From positions 406,001 to 470,000 of the forward strand of contig JAJTWR010000032.1 in assembly GCA_021613335.1 (NCBI GenBank): 64,000 nucleotides of DNA, read 5' to 3'. Shown here piece by piece: positions 32,964 through 42,242 of the stretch. The position numbers were made by a program, and so were the translations under genes. This DNA is from Whitmania pigra (lineage: Eukaryota > Annelida > Clitellata > Hirudinida > Haemopidae). The notes below the pieces were generated by a model. The model was given only the letters and a program-made list of their open reading frames with translations. It ran no database searches and was not told the DNA's origin. Every line of letters begins with the position of its first letter. Position 1 is the stretch's first letter.

Positions 32964-34169
32964 ATGAGCAAGGTCTTAGAAGATTTAACTTTTGCTGGAA
33001 TGAGACGTGAGCTTAAGTTGAGGCAAATGGATTCGAAAGGCTCCAGGGAAGAATTGCAGGATCGCCTGGTGTCGTGGATAGTAGACCAGGGTGAGGATCC
33101 AGAAGCTTATATATTTGTTGATCCGGGTCTGAAATGGGTGATGGGAAATATGGATAAAATGATGCAAAGCTTTGAAGAAAAGATGGAAAAAGTAACTGAG
33201 GTTTTTTCCAACAAGGCCTCTACTAGCTACCAACCGGAGGAGACTCCATCAAGCACCATAAACATCATGCCAGCTGAGGCCTCAGCAGTGTACCCGATTG
33301 CCACACTGGTTTCGGTTGAGAAGGAGACCGAGGAAATTGTAGATGGAAGAACTTTGGAAAGCGAAGTGTTTCTTCCATGGAGTGAGGAATCGGGAATGGA
33401 GCTGAGGGAAGAGCTGGGTGAGGAGAACGGTGCTGAGGAGACCTTTGCTGAGGTGAGTGAGGCCAGTTTGGTAGTTGACGGGGACAGTCCAATAGTGGAG
33501 CTCCCAATAAATGTTGAGAATAAGGACAACGGTGAGCTGAGGGAGAATTTCGCAGACTCCAGAGAAGTCGCGCCAGTGTCCGATGAGCCAGTTCCGTGCA
33601 CGATTGCCTCGTTGGTATCGGTTGTGGAGAGAACCGAAGAAATAATTGAAGGGGGGACTTTGGGAGAGACCAGAGTGGAGCCTCCTCGAGTTGAGGAATC
33701 AGTGGAGGAACTGGACCCGGAAAACAGTGGCGATCGATTTGAGTTGGAGGTTTCCGAATTTGATTCAGCTGTAGATGTCGTGGAGGTTGGAGCTGCGGAT
33801 GTCATTGTAACTGAGGGTGGAGATGTTGGCGGTGAGGTACTCGGCGGTCGTGAGTATGTGGTTGATAAGGTTGGATCAATGTCTGAGGAGTTCATTTGTG
33901 GAGTTCTCAGCCAGGGCGGGTTTTCTGACCTTCGGAGGTCGTCGGAGATTCGAGGCGAGCATTTAGTGCTGTTGGCTGTTTTGCTGATCTTTTTCAGTAA
34001 GCGTTTTAGTAGAGATACCAGAGGAGGACGGGCTCGCATTGAAACAATGATGGTACATGGGCACCGTGTTAGAGATTGTGTCCCGAGAGTAAAAATGAAG
34101 CTGGCACACATTCGCCGACTGGCGAAGTACCACGGGGAGCAGCAGTCTGTTCGGGACGAACAGATTTAA
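32964..34169 (+). CDS. SAP-domain gag-like protein of the compact LTR element
   Basis: A 401-residue ORF, ATG 34 bp after the 5' LTR, stop 11 bp before the 3' LTR. Residues ~7-36 (LTFAGMRRELKLRQMDSKGSREELQDRL) resemble a SAP nucleic-acid-binding helix-extended-helix. Residues ~60-350 are strongly acidic. A ~21-residue motif occurs twice, about 102 residues apart (IATLVSVEKETEEIVDG from residue 112; IASLVSVVERTEEIIEG from residue 214). A hydrophobic stretch (HLVLLAVLLIFF, ~333-344) precedes a basic C-terminus of ~57 residues. There is no CCHC knuckle. It may be a gag remnant fused to another part of a larger element. The frame is intact, which suggests recent use. Confidence 0.75.
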   Translation: MSKVLEDLTFAGMRRELKLRQMDSKGSREELQDRLVSWIVDQGEDPEAYIFVDPGLKWVMGNMDKMMQSFEEKMEKVTEVFSNKASTSYQPEETPSSTINIMPAEASAVYPIATLVSVEKETEEIVDGRTLESEVFLPWSEESGMELREELGEENGAEETFAEVSEASLVVDGDSPIVELPINVENKDNGELRENFADSREVAPVSDEPVPCTIASLVSVVERTEEIIEGGTLGETRVEPPRVEESVEELDPENSGDRFELEVSEFDSAVDVVEVGAADVIVTEGGDVGGEVLGGREYVVDKVGSMSEEFICGVLSQGGFSDLRRSSEIRGEHLVLLAVLLIFFSKRFSRDTRGGRARIETMMVHGHRVRDCVPRVKMKLAHIRRLAKYHGEQQSVRDEQI

Positions 34170-34180
34170 GGAGGGTGTAA
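34170..34180 (+). promoter_or_regulatory. Polypurine tract of the LTR element
   Basis: GGAGGGTG just after the ORF stop and next to the 3' LTR start at 34,181; position and purine content fit a plus-strand primer. Confidence 0.6.
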
Positions 34181-34568
34181 TGTTGTAAACTTAGATTTTT
34201 GGAAGTTAATTAAGTTTATATTGCTAATATAGTTAAATTTGTACTTAATTATATTTGGCATCTTTTCCGGGCACGTGGGATCTATTTTTGCTACAGAAAG
34301 GCATTCTCGATAATCACCTGACAAACAACGAGAATCAAGACAACTTAGAAGCCCAAATAACCATTTGCATCCTTAAGTACCTCAATTCCTTAAACGCTTA
34401 ACTTCTATTATTCAGTTCCGTTAACTGAATACCTGCTCTAATAAACTTATTAGTTAACTTACTTATTTGCGGACCCCCGGGTTATTTCAGTATATTAAGA
34501 AAACAAAAAATAAATAAACAATATGCAATATATACAATATATAAAATTTAGCATTTTTGCATTTCATC

Positions 34569-35080
34569 AGTTTCTGCATGTTTCCTTAATATCAATTACA
34601 ATAAAGTCGCGACATCGAGTGAAATCTAAATAATTTCTCAGGTTGTAACCATGATGATGAAGCCATACGTTTAGTTTTCTAATTATCATTTGCTGTACTT
34701 TGCTCTCAAAAATGTCTGTTAGTATCGTTGCCATTAGGGCATACTATTGAAAAAGTAATTCGTATACTTCCAATCTTAAATATAAAATAAAATAAAATAA
34801 AATAAAATTTCGATAACAAACACCTGTAATTTAAATTTCTTTGAAAGCACAAAATTTATGTTATTGCCGATTTTCATGCCACCACAATAGAAATATTTTC
34901 TATCAACGTGTCTTTCACAAATCAAGTCTGCATTGATTAAAAGCGCTTTGTAAAAGTTTCTAAATTTTGAAAAAACAGAAAAAAACTCTGATGTTAAATT
35001 AACAACTTGAAAATATGCATTCGAGTTTTAGAGCAACAGGTTTAAAATTTAAGAAATTATAATAGCAATGACATTGCGGG
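34569..35080. repeat. 3' flank of a lectin pseudogene, duplicated inverted at 55.4-55.77 kb
   Basis: Parts of 34,840-35,080 match the reverse complement of 55,430-55,760 (for example the CACGTGTCTTTCACAAATC-like and CAACAGGTTTAAAATTT blocks). No gene other than the adjacent lectin relic. Confidence 0.6.
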
Positions 35081-35371
35081 TCACAACATGTCAATTTCGC
35101 AGAGAACACATATCTGAACTTTACAGTAAAAATCATCCAGATTATACCTATAACCACATTGCATGCAATGGCTACTTAAATATGCAAGAGAATTTGGTTC
35201 TTCGTAATTCCAAGGTTTTATGGGCTTCAAAGGTAGAACCACACCTGGATAGGTACACCAATGGAATGGATGGAATTGTAATTGATTGCGAGCCGTTGAT
35301 GTAAGGACTGAAGCATGCTGTTCAATATGTGCACAGTCCTGGACGTTGTGTACTCCAACAATATGGTAGAA
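35081..35371 (-). pseudogene. CTLD exon 3 relic
   Basis: The minus strand has an acceptor ACCAG at 35,372 and encodes, with one or two frameshifts, FSPYINGSQS, then YPGVVLPLKPIKPWNYEEPN, YNLDDFYCKVQICVLCEIDML-stop. Length is 291 bp versus 278-281 in intact exons. It is cut off on its 5' side by the (TTA)n tract. Confidence 0.8.
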
Positions 35372-35396
35372 CTGGTAAAAATGTTGATGTCGTTAT

Positions 35397-35750
<354 letters not shown>

Positions 35751-35754
35751 CTTT

Positions 35755-36700
35755 TTGCTGATGATGTCAAACTGTACAGTACGAACGGATTCTCTCAAAC
35801 CCAGCTACAATTTGCTCTTGACAAAGTGGCCTAGTGCAACTGCAGCTTGCGCCTGACAAATGTCAAGTTTTCTCTATAACAGGAGGCAAACAGACAGGAG
35901 GATCCCATGAATATTACATCGACGTGCATGTCCTATAGCATGTCGACAAGATCAGAGATCTAGGAATTATAATAGATCCATTCCTCAAGTTTGACTCACA
36001 CATTGAAGCCATCACCAAAAGAGCCGCTACAGTCTCCTGGATGATCCGAACCTCATTTTCTTCCAAAGATCAGGATATTTTAAAGCTTGCCTTCTGTACA
36101 TATGTAAGACCAATACTTGAATATGGCTCCCCAGTCTGGAATCCACACTACAAATATTTAATTGACAAAATAGAAAGTGTGCAAAGGCGATTCACTAAGT
36201 CAATTCCATCCGTGGCATCGTATACGTATATGGAAAGTCTAAGGTTGCTCAAGCTTCCAACCTTGGAGAGGCGGCGACTTCTGGCTGATTAGACGCTTGG
36301 CTTCAAAATATTACATGGCTTTACGAGCACCTTTCTAATGCATTACCTTCTTGCACAAAACTACACAGGAACAAAAGGACATTGTCTCAAACTTAAGCAA
36401 ATTAATTATTCAATAGACAGTGTTAAATACTCCTTTTGTAATAGAATTGTAAAGCCATGGAACGCATTGCCAGGTGATGTCGTTAGATCAATCACGGTCT
36501 CACGTTTCAACTCAATAATACGTGACTTAGACTTTAGTCAATATTTAAATTACATTTAATCTGTTTGCTGCCCCTGTACATACCGATCAATGCTTTTTGT
36601 TTTTGTTGTTTGTTTTCGCGATTGTGCTAGTGGTCCAATTGGGCCCTTCAATTGCATCTTATAAATAAATAAATAAAATAAAATAAAAATTAAAAATTAA
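35755..36700 (+). pseudogene. LINE RT 3' half (CR1/L2-like)
   Basis: Begins directly at the catalytic box (FADDVKLYS) after the TTA tract, then DKIRDLGIIIDPFLKFDSHI, YVRPILEYGSPVWNPHYK and IESVQRRFTKSIPS. After a stop at ~36,290 come TGTKGHCLKLKQ and FCNRIVKPWNALPGDVV, ending at 36,559. The 3' tail has ATAAATAAATAAAATAAAAT repeats to ~36,700. Frameshifts lie near 35,830 and 35,930. Related to the fragments at 13,166-13,330 and 55,780-56,260. Confidence 0.85.
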
Positions 36701-37082
36701 ATGACTTATTATTATCATTATAATTATTATTGTTATGGTTGTTGTTATTTGTTGAAGCATTTTGAATTTTGCATTTAACTCATAAAATTATTAAAATAAA
36801 ATAATGAAATCGTTAAAGGTTCAGTCTAAGTCGAATAAGTGAAAATTTAATCAAAATAAATAAGTAAAAAAATACAAAATGGATCCTTTTGATTATAGAT
36901 TTTGAAATAATGTGTGATAACAAGCCATTTAATTAATTTCCATTTTGTATGACTATCAAATGAAACTATCAAAGTATTTGTTATCAATATTATTTTTGAA
37001 AGTAATTCAATCATAAGTTGAAAAGCCATTCTTTTTAAAATTACATTTTGGGTCATGTTAAATTTTTTATTTTTAAAACCAG

Positions 37083-37653
37083 ATTGTCCCGTTGGATTTA
37101 AATATTTAATCGAAGAAAACAAATGCATCAAAATGATGGTTGGCGCTTGGGATTGGTACACAGGCAGACGATTGTGCAACTCTTTGCATCCTCGTTCTCA
37201 TCCTGTTATTGTGGATCTCAATAATGAATCTCTGCTGTTCTCTCGTTTCCTCGAAAAAGAAAGCAAGCATTACTCTCCAAGGCCTTGTTTTATTTTAAAT
37301 AAAAATTATATTATGTATATTATATATAATACATTGTACAATGTGAATAATAACATCATATTTTTGTTTGATCAGTTATACCAAAGTGTCCAAATGGCAA
37401 TGATCTAGGAAGTTATACATATTGGTCTGCTGGCTTCAGTCCCTACATAAACGGATTGCGAAAACAATTCCAATGGAGTCTTTTTCCAAGTGTTGTTCAA
37501 CCGTTGAAAGCCACAACACCTTGGTATCCTGGGGAACCAAATTCTTTTTCATTGTCAAGTGATAATTGCATTCATGCAACATATGGAAGCGATTTAGACG
37601 ATTATTACTGCAGTTATCAGATTTGCATTCTCTGTGAGATTGAAATGTTTTGA
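37083..37653 (+). CDS. C-type lectin domain exons 2 and 3, PAN exon missing
   Basis: Exon 2 (37,083-37,262, 180 bp; DCPVGFKYLIEENKCIKMMVG, WDWYTGRRLCNSLHPRSHPV) and exon 3 (37,376-37,653, 278 bp; YWSAGFSPYINGL, TTPWYPGEPN, LDDYYCSYQICILCEIEMF-stop). The intron again begins GC (A|GCAAGC) and ends ATCAG. Near twin of 17,350-17,921, including the upstream intron back to ~36,825, where a LINE tail region intervenes. Frames are intact in both exons, with the EPN motif kept. As there is no PAN exon, expression is uncertain. Confidence 0.7.
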
Positions 37654-38001
37654 CATGTTTATTTTCAATTGAATTAAAATGCACTCGAGATTTGCTGCTT
37701 TCAGTATCTTTAAAACTTTATCAAAAATCTTTAAATATTTAAATGCCGTCATATGATGGTCTATGAATAAACAATTAAATACAGTTAAACTTTTTCACAT
37801 GAATAAATGTTTTGAAGAAATGAATTTATCTATGAAGCTTTTATGCACGTTCATTGTAATACGTCGTAATAATAGTATAATAATTTATACTAAACATATA
37901 TATTAACTGAAACTAAAAGTACTTAGGCTTTCAATAAAGTCCTATGTGAAGTTAGTTAAGAGAACATAAAATTAATAAAGGTTAAATTTGAATAAAGTAA
38001 A

Positions 38002-38061
38002 ACTTTAAGTGTTCTTCAAGTTTAATTAATGACTTTAAGTCTTCTTCAAGTTTAATTAATG
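38002..38061. repeat. Two 30-bp tandem units
   Basis: Two consecutive copies of an ACTTTAAGT-TTCTTCAAG-TTTAATTAATG unit differing by one base, between the lectin flank and the segmental duplication. Confidence 0.85.
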
Positions 38062-38079
38062 TGTTATTATATGCATGGA

Positions 38080-38910
38080 AAACTTATCAAACCATACAAA
38101 CAATAGTGCACAGATACCTTCGCATGTAGAACACATATTTTAATTCATTAAAGTAAAGGCAACTCTCATAGAACTTTGCACTTTATTACTTAAGTAAATT
38201 ATTTAGTACGATTTTTTCACGGGCAGTTTCAAGCTTGTGTGTTTGGTGAATGCTGAATATGTGAGAAAAACTTGTTATAATCAATCCTCAGGAGCAATTG
38301 GGCAAGATGCTGGCTGCTTGCTTGATTGTTCTTAAAGCTTGACAGCAGCTTGAACAATAGGCTCGAACTAAGTTCAAATTCCTGTTAATTGAGAATGAAA
38401 TAAAGAATAAAAATGAGAATACTTTCATTTAATGGGTCAAAAATGAATTCTCGCCTTTGATATTTCATGGAGAAGATTCCGCTCAGCCGGGGACAGAATG
38501 CTCTCGGAGTATGTCATAAGAGCGTAGAACGCATGACATAATTCGAGGATTCTTGACAGGCAACTGCTTATCTGTTAACAATATTTATATTTAATAATTA
38601 TAGTAAAAAATAATAATATTCCAATATTTAATGACCAGAACTAATGCTACCAATGTCAGAAAGGAATTTACTAATAAATATAATATCAACAATATTATAT
38701 GACAAGCATAATAAATTCTCCCTGATGTGCTTTACAATTAAAATTACTGAAATAAAATTAAATAATTTCAAAAAAGGCAACAATTTAAAGTAGTGCTAAA
38801 CCTATTGACTTGTTGATATTGAAGAGCTTTTATGAGTAATACAACATATGGTGTCATCTAAAGTCAAACTAAACTGTTTGGACTCATGCTACAAACCTCT
38901 TCAAAAGCGA
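38080..38910. repeat. Segmental duplication, copy 2 (partner 3,395-4,220)
   Basis: Same orientation as copy 1. It carries the second copy of the conserved terminal exon and its polyadenylation signal (minus strand, 38,182-38,187). Confidence 0.85.
38437..38571 (-). CDS. Conserved putative terminal exon, copy 2
   Basis: Acceptor TTAACAG, then 135 bp open to a TGA at 38,437-38,439. The residues (ILELCHAFYALMTYSESILSP) differ from copy 1 by several substitutions without indels or stops, as expected if the frame was under constraint for some time after duplication. Function unknown. Confidence 0.4.
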   Translation of the reverse strand: MSSCLSRILELCHAFYALMTYSESILSPAERNLLHEISKARIHF

Positions 38911-39680
38911 TGTTTAATTACCGAGTGGTAAAGCAGACGAGTTCGGATGAACCTTCGTGAAGGAGGCCATGTGCCTGCGACTCATTTCGACGGACCGACT
39001 GTGCTGGAGTTCCAATTGGCTTCTCTTGACATACAGGAAGAAGGAAAACAGACTTCCATATCTGGTTTGAAACAATGTCTTTTCATTGAAATTATTTATT
39101 CACACCCAGATATTTAAAATGAACTCATTCTACATGTATTAACTAATAAACTTGTTTTAGTCAATTTTACCCAATTTAAATCTAACGGCCACCTGACCGA
39201 ATCGACTTTTCCTAAATTAAAAAGTAATTAATAAAAAAATTCAACTTTTTGATGATATTGGGAGTGAACATGACGTGCAACGGCCAATCCGCTCTCCCTC
39301 GTGTTCAAGAATGTCGCAGGATGTTTCGAGGTGGTCGACGTTTGACTTGTTGGAACTTTGAGAATTCGAGTTTCGAAAAAAAATGCTCATGAAATTGCGA
39401 ATTAGAGTTTATGTCTCTCCTAAACAGCTAACGAAATGATTGCAACTGATAGTAACATAAATTTCCTTCGAATGCATATGCTGGGGACGAGTGAGAGGTA
39501 CTCACCTTCGATAATGAATCCGAATCCCTGATAGGTTTCTGTGCCCGTAGAAGTTGATGCATCACTTACTCTAGAAGGGAAATTGGTGGGAAATCCATGG
39601 ATACAGTCGGCCTCTTAGAAATTCAGTCGATATGCTGTTGAATGAGCTGGGGCATCAGAAAACTATACACGTTGCAAACC
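38911..39680. other. No gene recognised; possible decayed SINE and hAT parts
   Basis: Around 38,920 the sequence ACCGAGTGGTAAAGC resembles a tRNA box A, but no box B is found at the right distance. The stretch 39,240-39,350 may be earlier coding of the hAT pseudogene that resumes at 39,690. Neither can be established. Confidence 0.35.
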
Positions 39681-39727
39681 TCGGACAGAAAAGTCTGTCG
39701 CCATTCGACTTGCTGAACCGTCTACAC

Positions 39728-40801
39728 GGTGACCCGTCATAACAGCCCGGCGACAGAATAGCCCCGACAAAACAGCCCCGTCAAAATAGCACGGCGTCAA
39801 AATAGCTCAAGACAAAACAGCCCCGACAAAACCGCCCCGACAAAACAGCCCTGTCAAAACAGCCCGGCGTCAAAATAGCCCAGGACGGAAAAATCCCGTC
39901 AAAATGGCCCCGTCAAAATAGCCCCGACAAAATAGCCCTGCGATAACATAGCCCAGGACAAAACAACCCGGCGACAAAATAGCTCGGCGACATAATAGCC
40001 CCGTCAAAATAGCCCCATGATAACTCCATGTCAAAGTATTTTTTAAAAATGTTGTGAAACTGAATCAAAATTTAATTCGAAATTAGTGGCTTGAATGCTT
40101 TGATCGTTTTGAGTATTGTTTGTTGTTATTATTGTTCTCCAGAAGTTTAATTTGCATAGTCTTGCTTATTCAAATTTGTATCTGGCTTACAAATTTGTGT
40201 TGACATTATCCTGATCACAAGTTGCTTGTGAGGGGTCGTTTTCAAAATTGAAATACGTTTTGAACAGATTAAGAAATTTTCTGAACCAGTCAATTCTACG
40301 ATCATTCATGCTGATGTCTTGTGAGAAAGACTCTTTTCCAAGAATCAATAACAATGAAATCATTGATGTTTTAGCATCGACTAGTGAAACGATGAAAAAG
40401 CTGTTATAATAGTTAATAGTGAATAGGAATTTTAGACTCTAGTGTTTCTTATTATTATATATATATTATATATATTATTTGATCAAACTAGGAGTTAAAT
40501 AAAATTTCCCGGGCCGGTTTTTTAAGCCAGTCCGACACTGGTGACAGGACTGTTTTGACGGGGCTATTTTGTCGCCGGGCTATTTTGTCGGGGCTATTTT
40601 GTCGGGGCTATTTTGACGGGATATTTCGACGGGATATTTCCGTCCTGGGCTATTTTGACGCCGGGCTGTTTCGACGGGGCTGTTTTGTCGGGGCGGTTTT
40701 GTCGGGGCTGTTTTGTCTTGAGCTATTTCGACGCCGGGCTGTTTTGACGGGGCTGTTTTGTCTTGAGCTATTTCGACGCCGGGCTGTTATGACGGGGTGC
40801 C
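39728..40801. mobile_element. Foldback element copy 1 (core A)
   Basis: The left arm (39,728-~40,020) is an array of degenerate ~15-17 bp units such as AGCCCCGACAAAATA, AGCCCGGCGTCAAAATA. The right arm (~40,541-40,801) is the inverted complement (GGGCTATTTTGTCGGG). Outer ends: GGTGACCCGTCATAACAG at the left and CTGTTATGACGGGGTGCC at the right. GTCTACAC (39,720-39,727 and 40,802-40,809) is duplicated on both sides; depending on where the element end is drawn this can be read as 8-10 bp. The ~520-bp core nearly equals that of copy 3 and contains a hAT-like coding scrap. Confidence 0.88.
40182..40409 (+). pseudogene. hAT C-terminal coding scrap in foldback core A
   Basis: 76 codons with one in-frame TGA (40,212-40,214), reading SQVACEGSFSKLKYVLNRLR, then PRINNNEIIDVLAS to a TAA. 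This resembles the hAT dimerisation motif (ACERSFSKLK..KN.LR) and the ensuing EIID helix. The same scrap sits at 59,591-59,818. It suggests that the core derives from, or captured, a hAT transposase 3' end. Confidence 0.65.
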
Positions 40802-41070
40802 GTCTACACACCTTGAAAATCGATACACTGTTTCCAAACGTTGTCATTATGATACGTATCTTCTGCACTCTTCCGGTTACCGTTGCTCAAGCAGAACGAT
40901 CTTTCATCACATTGGCCCGAGTTAAAAATGTTCTGAGATTGACAATGTGTCAAGAACACCTGACCAGCCTTGGAATGCTGGCAGTGGAAGGTCGACTTGC
41001 AAGAATTATTGATTATAACAATATAATTGAACTGTCTGCACGCAGAAAATCCCGCAAAGTTTTGTTGTAG

Positions 41071-42242
41071 CTTGTCGTAAAAGTCGGTTCCACATAATTA
41101 CATCGTTTTTAAGAACTTGTGTAGCTTAATCTCCGTCGAAACACCAGTTTGTTTATTGCACACAAATCTGTATACGTAAACGTAACCTATTCTTTGAACG
41201 TAGATAGATATCGTAGCATGTGGCTGGTTATCTTTGACTGAGGCTGTATGGTGTAACGGTCGTTGCAGATAAGGACACAATTATGATGAAATGAAAAACT
41301 GATAGGCCCACCGATGATTAGAGTTGGCTAAGTTAAAGCGCCTCGCTGCGTGTTTGACCACCAAAATTTACTACTTTCATTTTGATTAACTGTAAAACAA
41401 ATAAATTCAAATTAGATGACGAACATCGTTTACCTTTGCAAAAGTCATTTCTATATTTTAATTTAACACCATGTATGCACGAATGTTGAACCTTGAATGT
41501 AACATTTACCTCGATTTACAGGTTTTATTATAGCGACAAAATTTCTAAATACGGTCAATTCCGGATATAGTCACGTCCAAAACTGTAGGCTGTTGACTTG
41601 ACTATTACCGAATATTTACTATAATCGAAAATAGTACGTATGGTTTACGCGGTGCAAGAGATCAGCTTGACTGTAACCGACTCGACTATATCCGGAATTG
41701 AATGTATTTTGACAAGGGGCCCTCAATGACGTCCTGCCCTGGGGCCTTTGTTGGCTCTCGGCGCCCCGATGTGACGATGTTTTCAATTTCATAGTTTGCA
41801 GTAATTCCTTATCAGTATGCTTTCAATATCAGTTGCTACTTCCTTCAAATTCATAGTAGAATCTTATAACCTCATCTGTAAACGATCAATTTTTCAAAGA
41901 ATGGCATTCCAGAAAATATTTAAACCTTTAATAATCACTAGGAAAAAGTTAAACCATTCCATTGTCCGATGAGGGCACTAAATAAATTAGTAAAATAAAA
42001 ATAATCATGTCGATATGATTATCTGATAATTTACATCGTCTGTTACATAAAACCTGCCGTGCTACACTAAAAAGTCTTTTAACTGCTGCCGAACTTGGTA
42101 ATGTCGAATTAAGCTTGATGAATGCAGCACAAACAGTTGGATAATTGAGTAGACTTTGTATATTCCTTACTGAATTTTATAAATAATCATTAAGCTGTTC
42201 AGCTAACACATTATCACAAGAGTTTGGTACACATTCCATATA
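41071..42242. other. No gene recognised apart from a MITE
   Basis: AT-rich interval between the hAT pseudogene and the Tigger element. The only structured feature seen is the small inverted-repeat element at 41,552-41,704. Confidence 0.45.
41552..41704. mobile_element. 153-bp MITE with TA target duplication
   Basis: The left end CGGTCAATTCCGGATATAGT and the right end, reversed, CATTCAATTCCGGATATAGT share an 18-bp terminal inverted repeat (TCAATTCCGGATATAGTC). TA flanks both sides (41,550-41,551; 41,705-41,706). No coding. A Tc1/mariner-type MITE is the likely class. Confidence 0.8.

Larger units (their letters stand above)
32621..34489 (+). mobile_element. Compact LTR retrotransposon with identical LTRs
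   Basis: Two 309-bp direct repeats (32,621-32,929 and 34,181-34,489), starting TGTTGTAAAC and ending GGTTATTTCA, with no difference seen between them by eye. They are flanked by GTAT on both sides (4-bp target duplication). A primer-binding site and one 401-codon ORF lie between, with a purine-rich tract before the 3' LTR. No protease, RT, RNase H or integrase is present. It must be mobilised in trans, and LTR identity implies a very recent insertion. A solo LTR of the family lies at 43,995-44,301. Confidence 0.93.
39690..41070 (+). pseudogene. hAT transposase C-terminus, interrupted by a foldback element
   Basis: SPFDLLNRLHT just before 39,727 joins in frame, after removing the insertion and one target copy, with LKIDTLFPNVVIMIRIFC, TLPVTVAQAERSFITLARVKNVLR, QEHLTSLGMLAVEGRL and IDYNNIIELSARRK, ending in a TAG at 41,068-41,070. 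This is the hAT C-terminal dimerisation domain (P.T.A..ERSFS.L...K..LR). Upstream catalytic parts were not recognised. Confidence 0.8.

Noticed and set aside
33227..34111. 294-codon Ser/Thr-rich minus-strand frame opposite the LTR-element ORF
   Set aside because: It is the shadow of the acidic GAG-rich 401-codon ORF; the plus strand has the start, the stop and the element context.
38915..38990. tRNA-like box A at ACCGAGTGGTAAAGC suggesting a SINE
   Set aside because: The only box B-like sequence is too close, and neither tail nor target duplication was seen.
40650..40868. Arg/Asn-rich repeat protein (RRNSSRQNSP) on the minus strand, with similar frames in other foldback arms
   Set aside because: Translation of the arm repeat array; it varies between copies and has no gene context.
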